Shown piece by piece: positions 55,985 through 64,000 of a stretch of 64,000 nt of DNA. A program made the position numbers and the translations under genes. This DNA is from Odontesthes bonariensis (taxonomy: Eukaryota; Chordata; Actinopteri; Atheriniformes; Atherinopsidae): positions 11,250,086 through 11,314,085 of the forward strand of contig NC_134528.1 in assembly GCF_027942865.1 (NCBI RefSeq). The letters are read 5' to 3'. Under the pieces are notes generated by a model. That model saw only the letters and a program-made list of their open reading frames with translations, was not told where the DNA came from and made no database searches. Every line of letters starts with the position of its first letter. Within the stretch, counting starts at the first letter, position 1.

Positions 55985-56269
55985 CTCTTTGGTAGTATTT
56001 CGGAATCGGATAGTCGGTATTGATCCTTCTTTAAGCCACAATTTCTGTGCAAGTCCAGCTTTGAACTGTCCCAAGTTGGTAAAACTGTCCGGTGAAAAGT
56101 GGCCGGCGCACACTAACAGTTTTTTGCTAACTCTTGCCGGAATTTTACCATCAAAAATAAAGTTTATCCACCGGGCTCTGATGTCCTCCGAGGTTGGGGG
56201 TTGATGTAAGGACGAGTGCTCCTCTCTACAGCGGATAACAGAACATTTCGCGTAAGAATTTCGCTTCAT
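55985..56269 (-). CDS. THAP-associated transposase-like gene, probable exon 1
   Basis: 95 codons from ATG at 56269, phase 0 end at a GTAAAT donor. Encodes MKRNSYAKCSVIRCREEHSS, PTSEDIRARWINFIF, LLVCAGHFSPDSFTNLGQF and EGSIPTI, a full THAP-like domain with all zinc ligands. The next exon proposed (51340-51454) starts in phase 0 on the same strand; THAP followed by that region is the usual order in related fish proteins. The intron would be 4.5 kb with several insertions. It could instead belong to an independent THAP element. Confidence 0.6.
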
Positions 56270-56279
56270 GGCCAGATGA

Positions 56280-56410
56280 GTGGAAGAATAAAAAATGGCG
56301 ACGGTGTTCGAGTTAAACTAGTGTCCAGATTATCTGGTGGTACGAGCTTCAGCGTGACGGTCCGTGGGCGTGGCTTCTCAGGACCCCCGTCGCCAAAGAA
56401 CCAGGAAAGA
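56280..56410 (-). repeat. 5' flank of the THAP gene, duplicated at 62574-62712
   Basis: The ~135 bp upstream of the ATG at 56269, plus the ATG itself, recur at 62574-62712 with few changes (shared TGTCCAGATTATCTGGTGGT, GGGCGTGGCTTCTCAGGACC). This marks the gene as part of a repeated element. Confidence 0.7.
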
Positions 56411-56419
56411 AATGCTGTG

Positions 56420-56421
56420 TT

Positions 56422-56461
<40 letters not shown>

Positions 56462-56463
56462 TG
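56420..56463. repeat. (TTTC)n microsatellite
   Basis: About eleven uninterrupted TTTC units. Confidence 0.95.
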
Positions 56464-57429
56464 TATCATGTTTTTGTTGAATATTCAAGATTGAATCCTC
56501 TTTTTGTTCTCTTAAATCATTTGTTTGGTGGTTTTGGTGTACCGTTTTCTAACTGTATTTTTATTTATGGTCCAAGTTCAAGGAAAAATATAGCTGCAAG
56601 CAGCGATGTGGGGGTCCTAGCAGAATGGCACAATAGGGAAGGCTTGGGCTGCTCAGGAAGGCGTCGTGAGTCCATGCACCAAGTTTGGCATCGATACATC
56701 AATGCATCGCAGAGATACGGCCAAATGTCCCATTTTCGCGTCGGCATGGAGTTTGATTGGCTGCCGCGGTTACACGGAAGTGAAATAAAAAAATCCACAT
56801 AATAACTTATGTGCGGCTTGGTCTGAAGATTCTATGTGCCAAGTCCCGTGGAGATTGGACAATCTTAGTGGCCTGAAATGCGTTTTGAAGGTTTTCGATT
56901 AAATTCAAAATGGCGGAAAATCCAAGATAGCGCAAATGACGTCATTAAGTGCGTTGACCTCGTCTTCATCTAGGGATTCCATTGGTACCTCATTTGTGAA
57001 ATTTGGACCAAGGGGTCCCAAGATATGAGCAAAAATGCATTTTTGCTACATATAGCGCCACCTATAGGCCAAACGTCACCAAACTTGCGGGGCCTCTTAC
57101 CTTAGCAGTCTTGAGCTTATAATAAGTTTGACGTCATAACATCAAATGGTTGCAAAGATATGACCTCACTTCCTGTTTGGGGGCGTCAACCTCGAGTTTG
57201 ATTGGCTTTTATGGAAAATCGGAAGCCTAATTAAAAATTCCACATGATAACTTTTGTGCGGCTTGGTCTTAAGAGTCTATGTGCCAAGTTTCCTGATAAT
57301 TGGACAATCTCTGTGACCTGAAATGCTTTTTTAAGCTTTTTAATAAAATTCAAAATGGCGGAAAATCTAAGTATACGCAAATTGACGTCATAGGGTACGT
57401 TGGACTCGTCATGATCCAAGGATTCCAAC

Positions 57430-58172
57430 TAGTGCTGGGCGGTATGACCAAAAATACATATCACGGTATTTTTTCACGGTATCACGGTTTCACGGTATAT
57501 CACGGTATTTTTTTTTCATGCATAATTAGGTGTTCACAGCATTTTCTACAGATTGAGAACAGAATTAAAAATGAAAATAAAAATTCTTCAAAATAATTCA
57601 TTTGTTAATAATTGGTCACACAGAACTTTATTGTATTAATATTCACATCTTCATTAAACAAATTAATAACATAGCTAATTACACTGGTCGGACTGTTCAG
57701 CTCTGTTTCAGACTGATACCTCCGGTTCAGGCTGGTCCTCATCCTCAAGACGTCTCTTTTTCAATCGCGGAAAATATTTTTCAATACTCATCTGGATTGA
57801 AGCAGCAAACATTCAGTGTAAGAGTTTAAAAAACTACTTTATTTGATTCACAGCTGCTAGTTTTTTGACCTCGACAACCCAACTACATTAACTTTATAAA
57901 CTAGTTAACTTTATAAAGAAGGCGTAATCGCTTGTTTGCTATGGGTCGGGTCGGGACGGGACAACATTGTATCAAAAATATAAAATATTTTTATAGGACT
58001 TTTTAATGTGTGATTTTATAAAGTTGCACGTGATACCAACCTTTTGTGAATTTCGCCAGCCATCTTCTTTCGGTTGAGCTAATCTAACGCGACGCTGAAG
58101 CTAGCAAGCTTCCACGCTTCCAGGGATGATCTCGCTGATGGAGACACACGCGGTGTGCACGGAGGGGAGGGG

Positions 58173-58231
<59 letters not shown>

Positions 58232-58520
58232 TAGGCTATGTGAGAGAGACGCATGACTGACAGAGACGGAGGGAGAGCAGGGAAAGGAAATGCAGCTTAA
58301 CGAATACGAGTATTTTTTTAAATAGCTTTAAAAATAGACAGTAAACATGCGTGTTTAGAAGCGCAACACTGAAAAGGGTCCCGTCTCAAACAATGTCGCC
58401 CGACGCAGCGTTCCCCCGTTGTGTAATCAAATACACCGGTATGGCGGTATATTAAAAATTCATATCATAATGAAATTATAAACCGGTATTCGGTGTGAAC
58501 CGGTATACCGCCCAGCACTA
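57430..58520. mobile_element. hAT element with TAGTGCTGGGCGGTAT ends
   Basis: Perfect 16 bp inverted ends, 8 bp target duplication ATTCCAAC / ATTCCAAT (57422-57429, 58521-58528). Subterminal CACGGTAT repeats on the left and ACCGGTAT on the right. No transposase recognised. Contains a (TG)n run. Confidence 0.8.
58174..58229. repeat. (TG)n microsatellite
   Basis: 28 TG units without interruption. Confidence 0.97.
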
Positions 58521-59121
58521 ATTCCAATGATGCCTCATTTGTGAAATTTGGACCAAGTAGTCCAAAGTTATTAGGCTGAATGCACTTTTAACTTTGACAT
58601 GTTGGTGGCGCTAGAGAGTAAGCTCTTGGGGCATGAAATTTCTTGACTTTGGCACTTGGCTGATTAGGTGTGCCAAATTTCACAACTTTTTACCATAGTG
58701 TTCATGGGGCTGCCATAGACTTCAATTGCAGCAGAAAGTAGCGGAATAATAATAGGAAAAGCTACTAATCCAATGGGTTCCTGCAGCTTCGCTGCTAGGA
58801 CCCCCAAAAATCCGTTCACAAACTTCTAAATTTAATTTCTGGGATTAGCCTGGGAATTCCCGTGCTGCTTTTGTCTGTTTTGAAATGGTCGCCATCAGAC
58901 TAAGTTTAATTTCACATCTTAGAGAGATTTGTGATAGTTTGATCTCACTCATTTTAAAATAAATAATACAAAATACAAAGTTCAATACAACAATAAGTTA
59001 AGAACAACTGCCAGTACCAACTATATTGAATTATGTTGACAGTATTGTTTATCCAGTAGCCATGATTTGAATTAAGTGCATGCAATTCAAGAACCTGGAA
59101 CGACAATTAAACGTATAATAC

Positions 59122-59508
59122 CTGAGTTGTGGTTTTCCTGGAGGACCTGGTACGTGGACTCGGTGGGCTGGGGCAGGTTTTTTTCAAAGCGCTCGGGGTC
59201 TCCGATGGCGTTGGCTCGCGAGGCCTTTTTGACATGTTGCTGTCTGTGTTTCGGTCTGTATTTCTGAACTCCTCTTCCCATTGCCTGAATGCAGGCATGT
59301 CCCTCTCCAGTCTGCTAAGTCTTGAGGAACAACGCTGGCAACATCGGCTCGACTGCCCCGGCTCCTGAGCGACTGTAACCCCCTGGATCACTAACCTCTC
59401 GGATAAACTCGGTGTTTTTTTGGTTGAAAATAGGTCTACAGAGTGACCGTATATGCCTCCTACCCTCATATTAACTTTGCACAAACGACAATAATCGTTT
59501 AACGCCAT
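59122..59508 (-). CDS. ZAD-like zinc-binding exon
   Basis: 129 codons from ATG at 59508 to a GTATTA donor, phase 0. Encodes MALNDYCRLCKVNMRVGGIY, then CCQRCSSRLSRLERDMPAFR, giving the C-x2-C...C-x2-C pattern of ZAD-type (zf-AD) domains, followed by a basic, Pro/Ser-rich tail (KRPREPTPSETPSALKKTCP). From recall similar exons head repeated fish genes of unknown function. No downstream exon is recognised, and the sequence to 58807 has no further coding signal. Confidence 0.55.
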
Positions 59509-59617
59509 TTCTCTCTCTCTATTTTGCTTTTTTATTGGCGGTTGGCAAACAACTTAAAGGAGCATTACCGCCACCAACTGGTAAGGAGTGTGGATCACAT
59601 GGCAATTATATAGAATA

Positions 59618-60420
<803 letters not shown>

Positions 60421-60470
60421 CTTTTCTTTCTTCCTCCCATAACTTTCATAGCCATAATATAGTTTATGGC

Positions 60471-62270
60471 TGTGTTCGAAACCGCCTACTTCTCCTACTA
60501 TTCCTACTAGTCATACTTTTTTAAGTTCCCGGATGTACACTAGACGCATACTAGATTCGCCCCATATGTTGAGTATTCATCATGAGGTTACTTGTCACAC
60601 TCAAACTACCCAAGATGCAACGTAACGTGACGTCGCCCATCGTCATTTCCTTGCCGCGATCAGGAAAGAAGGAGACGCAGCAACACAAATGTGAGTAAAT
60701 TGTGAAATATTTTAGTAACTTGGCGGTTTGCATGTGGTAGACATGTCAGATGAAGATGTATCTACGTGTCCATCAGCTGTTGTGATCGTTACATGTACCG
60801 TTACGTTATCGCTCCTGCAAGTTAGCGTTAGCCCAGTTAAAGGCCTGTTTATGGTGGAAAACCAGGTCGTCTGCGTGTGTGTCGCAGTTAACGATGACAT
60901 GCCCCCCCCTTCCGCAGACACTCTGGTGCACCTGCCCAAAATTGTAACTGACCGCAGACAGTGCCGCAGATATCGTCGCAGGGAGGAGAGAAAGGAGGCC
61001 TCTGATTGGTCAACTCTACATCCGCTCTACACCATGCGTATTTCCGGTTTGCTAACCGGCTTGTTTTGTTTGTAGTAGCAAGTAGCAATAGTACTAGTAC
61101 TAGTAGCAGTAGTAGCAATATTTCTTCTATTTCTAGATCGATCAGCTGCATCTCAATCAAAGTGCGCATTCGTCCAGTCGCCATTGTTGTTGAATGACCT
61201 CCGTAACTGGAAGAGAAACACGCCACCCACCACACCCACAATCCTAGCTTGTTCGTGATTGTCCGTCTTGTGTTGTGGCGTGGGATTAACATAGCGCAGA
61301 CCGCGCTTCAAAATTGGGCATAAATCAAAAATAACTGCGTCATACCTGCGACAAGCTCACTGCGACACACTGCTGCGAGAGTATACACGGCCCTTTATGC
61401 CACATAACGTCGGCAGTAGAAACTGCGTAATCAGCTAATATGATACAGTTAGTTAAGAATGAGGAGTTATGATTGATCAAACATGGCTATTAACTGGTTA
61501 ACGTTGAACCTAAATCCCAAGTTAGGTCGCATATCTCACCGTTATTGGTGTGTTTGTTCTTTGAAGGGACTGATGAAGACACGGAGCGCCTCATCAGGTG
61601 GAGGGGCGCTCTTTACCGGCAGGCGCAATGATTTCAGTAAGATATTTATTTCCTCTGAATGACCATAATATATTTTCAAATAGCCCGCCCTGGGTGAGGG
61701 TTTTTTCCCCATTAAAGGACTTTTCTGGGGAGGTTTTCCTGAGTGGATATGAGGGTTGAAGGCATGATGCTGTGTAAAGGCTAAAATTGTGTATCCTCAA
61801 TTTCATGCTTGTGCAGAACATGCATCCACGACCAACGGCTGGAGGGCAAGGTGGATGCTGGCTTTGTCAAAAAGAAATGGGAGAACTTAAAACATAAATA
61901 TAAAGTGAGTTGAATAATAAAAGCACTACAACGTCAATGTAAACAACTTGATGATATGATTGTGATGACCATTTGACCAGTGCTGAAAACTTAAGGTTTT
62001 GAATGATTGAGAACTGTTGAACTGTTGTGATTGGTGTTTGTATTTTGTAGGAACCGAATTCGGTGGCCGACACGTGCAAACACGCTGCAAACGGCGAAAC
62101 AAATCCAACAGTAAAATGCTGCAAGAGAAAAATGCGGCAATCACAAAAACGACCGGAGCACTCGCGCTGCAAACTTCAAAACACAACGGAAGTTCGCCAG
62201 GCCACTAGGGGGGTCTCGACCTGTGGGATAGGGGATCGACTATGTGGCATTTGAACGGTCAAATTCCATT
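60471..62270 (+). mobile_element. PIF-Harbinger-like relic with Myb/SANT-type fragment
   Basis: Starts GGCTGTGTTCGAAACCGCCT, the same end as at 6537. At 60742 MSDEDVSTCPSA opens a short frame. At 61575-61650 the plus strand reads TDEDTERLIRWRGA and, one frame over, LFTGRRND; at 61825-61905 LEGKVDAGFVKKKWENLKHK followed by a GTGAGT donor. These are the two halves of a MADF/Myb-SANT-like domain found in the second protein of Harbinger elements. A short variable triplet tract (TAGTAGCAG-type) lies at 61075-61115. Ends not both found. Confidence 0.55.
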
Positions 62271-62279
62271 AACGGGACA

Positions 62280-62545
62280 AGAGCAGTCAAAACGGCAAAA
62301 TCGGAAGTGCGTTACTCACTGCGGCTAGCTTTAGTAGCGCCGAATTCGTGGGAACAAAATTGTAAATAGCCGGTATTTTGTCAGATTTTCAACACGTTGG
62401 GGATCTGAAAATGTTTCAAATGTTGCTAAAGTTATATATTTACAGAGTTTATAGCTTAAGAGAAATCAGCTTTTCAGGCCGGCTGATTTCGGCTCGGGCA
62501 GGAGTGAGGTGCATTGTGGGTAAACGCTCTGCATACTGTCTGATC
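62280..62545 (-). repeat. Inverted copy of the repeat at 6537-6850
   Basis: Shares long stretches with 6600-6850 in reverse orientation (GCGCCGAATTCGTGGGAACA, GCATTGTGGGTAAACGCTCT). Confidence 0.8.
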
Positions 62546-62573
62546 GAGATGTGGACGCTTCAGCCAGGCTAGC

Positions 62574-62712
62574 TTCATGGCCCAATGAGTGGAAGAATAA
62601 AAAATGGTGATGGTGTACAAGTGAAACTAGTGTCCAGATTATCTGGTGGTACGAGCTTCAGTGTGACGGTATGTGGGCGTGGCTTCTCAGGACCCCCGTC
62701 GCTAAAGAACCA
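62574..62712 (-). repeat. Copy of the THAP-gene 5' flank
   Basis: Matches 56265-56404, including the sequence up to the ATG context (CTTCATGGCC). Coding sequence beyond the ATG is not present. Confidence 0.75.
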
Positions 62713-62886
62713 GAATATTTTTGACTACATAGACTACACAAGGTAGCCTGAGGAATGCCAAGCTTCGCCGCAGCATCTCGTTGGCTCGTTTTTGGTAATT
62801 TGTCATACGCCTCAAGGAGACTACGTTTTTCATTCAGAGAAAATTACTTCCTTTTTCCAACCATGATTCGTGCGCTTGCTGCCTGG

Positions 62887-63895
62887 TGTCAACTCTTTTT
62901 TTTTTTACTTTATTTAAACAAGGTAAACACAAACAAGAAAATACAAAACAAGTAAGGTAATTACAACAATATAACTTGTAGATAAAATAGTAGAGGCATA
63001 GTATTTCGAAGAGGGATTAAGGTATTGTTGATAAGAAAAATAAATAAATAAATAAAATTTACAGCAAGGGGATTCGTATATTAGGATTGACATACATTGG
63101 TGGGCAATTCAATCAAAAATTCCGTCAGGACTTCGTATGATTCAATACATTTCAGAGATTTTAAATATAATTGAAATTCAGATAAAAATATGTTAAAGAC
63201 TGGGGATGATCTTAGCACTCTTTGTTTATGAATAAAAAATTTTGCCAAACAAAAAATTAGGTTACAACAGAGGTCTATAGTTTTGTTTTCCAATAACACT
63301 CCAAAAGTTACCATATCTCTAGAAATAGATTCAGGAAGTGTAATTTTTGATTTGATCCATTTTTCTAAGCAATTCCAAAATGTTTTGGTTTGGTTGCATT
63401 CATACAAGATATGGTCTATCGTTTCTACATCACTCTCACAGAATGAGCATTTATTGTCATCAATATTAAAGCGATTTCTAAGTAGTTCTTTTGAGGGATA
63501 AATTGCATTTAAAATTTTAAAGTGTGTTTCTTTAGCTTTGGGTTGTATGGGGAGTTTTAAATAAAGAGTTCTTAACCTTTCAATAGATTTTTTCCCAAAT
63601 TTGCAAAGAATGTTATTTTTATTTATTTTCCCAGGGAATAAAGTTTCGTTTAGACAGCTTCTAATTGTGTGATTATTGAATTTTGGGTCAGTGAATGATA
63701 TTCCATTAATAGACAGATGGAGTAATTGTGGGGATATGGGATGATATGTTATTATATTTTTAAACTGATTAGTAAATTGTTTTGGTAAGGCATTATATAA
63801 TCTGGTAAATTCAGCTTTTGGGGGAAAGAATTGATATTTTGCACAAAATTGTTCGTAGTTTAACATGCAACCATTAGCATCCATTAAGTGTATTA
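62887..63895 (-). mobile_element. L1/Tx1-like LINE, C-terminal part and poly-A end
   Basis: A 267-codon open frame (63884-63081): MDANGCMLNYEQFCAKYQFF, LYLKLPIQPKAKETHFKILN, AIYPSKELLRNRF, CSFCESDVETIDHILYECNQ, TKTFWNCLEKWI. This matches the C-terminal, CxxC...H...C-containing end of L1/Tx1-type LINE reverse transcriptases in fish. A poly-T run at about 62897-62908 marks the poly-A tail on the minus strand. 5' truncated. The frame is uninterrupted, suggesting a fairly recent insertion. Confidence 0.82.
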
Positions 63896-63904
63896 GCTAG
63901 CGAG

Positions 63905-63952
63905 GCAGAAGCATAGGGCAGAAGCATAGGGCAGAAGCATAGGGCAGAAGCA
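63905..63952. repeat. 13 bp minisatellite, about 3.6 copies
   Basis: Unit GCAGAAGCATAGG repeated head to tail at the 5' side of the LINE fragment. Confidence 0.95.
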
Positions 63953-64000
63953 GACGTCCAGAAAGGAATCAAGGGAGTAAAAAATAAAATAGCTACACGT

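Larger units (their letters stand above)
56590..58806. repeat. Non-coding dispersed repeat interrupted by a hAT
   Basis: Begins AGCTGCAAGCAGCGATGTGG and ends with the inverse phrase GCAGCTTCGCTGCTAGGACC; GGGGTCCTAGCAG occurs inverted at both ends. The body has internally repeated phrases (GTGCGGCTTGGTCT at 56811 and 57257; CATTTGTGAAATTTGGACCA at 56990 and 58534). No open frame of note. Interrupted at 57430-58520. Confidence 0.6.

Overview
The window looks like teleost fish nuclear DNA. It has spliced genes with GT-AG introns, a tandem family of KRAB-less Cys2-His2 zinc-finger genes with the fish-type acidic leader (DVQQLL.IKEE), and a dense, nested load of elements typical of ray-finned fish: Rex3/RTE, L2-like, jockey-like and L1/Tx1-like LINEs, Tc1-like, hAT/ZBED, PIF-Harbinger-like, piggyBac-type and THAP-encoding transposons, and a tRNA-derived SINE. 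I see no bacterial features. The species cannot be fixed from this sequence.

Host genes. All recognisable host genes are on the minus strand and belong to one tandem zinc-finger family. Gene 1 has its last exon at 1-1361 (cut by the window edge) and a probable first exon at 10496-10604. Gene 2 is 14993-16407 plus 17850-17958 (507 aa). Gene 3 is 25552-27008 plus 34262-34379 (524 aa). Gene 4 is 41879-43350 plus 44310-44430 (530 aa). Gene 5 is a decayed member at 46055-46827 with no first exon found. A further orphan first exon with a nonsense codon lies at 39983-40103. Each gene is a 36-40 codon leader exon ending in phase 1 and a single large exon with an acidic linker and 9-11 fingers. Five leader exons carry the same promoter layout: an RFX X-box-like palindrome 209-246 bp upstream of the ATG and, in four of five, a TATAATA box about 100-125 bp upstream.

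Layout. 1-12.5 kb: gene 1, whose 9 kb intron contains a jockey-like LINE carrying three younger insertions, and an L2-like LINE carrying a THAP/ISL2EU-like element. 12.5-18.3 kb: gene 2 with duplicated flanks and Tc1 copies. 18.3-23.1 kb: a three-level nest of DNA transposons. 23-34.6 kb: gene 3, whose intron holds a Rex3 LINE carrying a hAT and a piggyBac-type insertion, then a Tc1-like relic. 35-41 kb: transposon relics, a THAP element and the orphan exon. 41.9-46.9 kb: genes 4 and 5. 47.4-50 kb: nested hAT elements. 50.2-56.3 kb: a five-exon minus-strand THAP transposase-like gene, 3' truncated, with phase-consistent splice sites and an intron full of other insertions, including a long-terminal-inverted-repeat element with its own THAP exon. 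56.4-64 kb: non-coding repeats, a ZAD-like exon, a Harbinger-like relic and two LINE 3' ends.

The zinc-finger paralogues supply empty-site comparisons for several insertions, so their target-site duplications can be read directly. Zinc-finger proteins of this type are presumably nuclear DNA-binding regulators; that they police neighbouring transposons is plausible from family knowledge but is not shown here.
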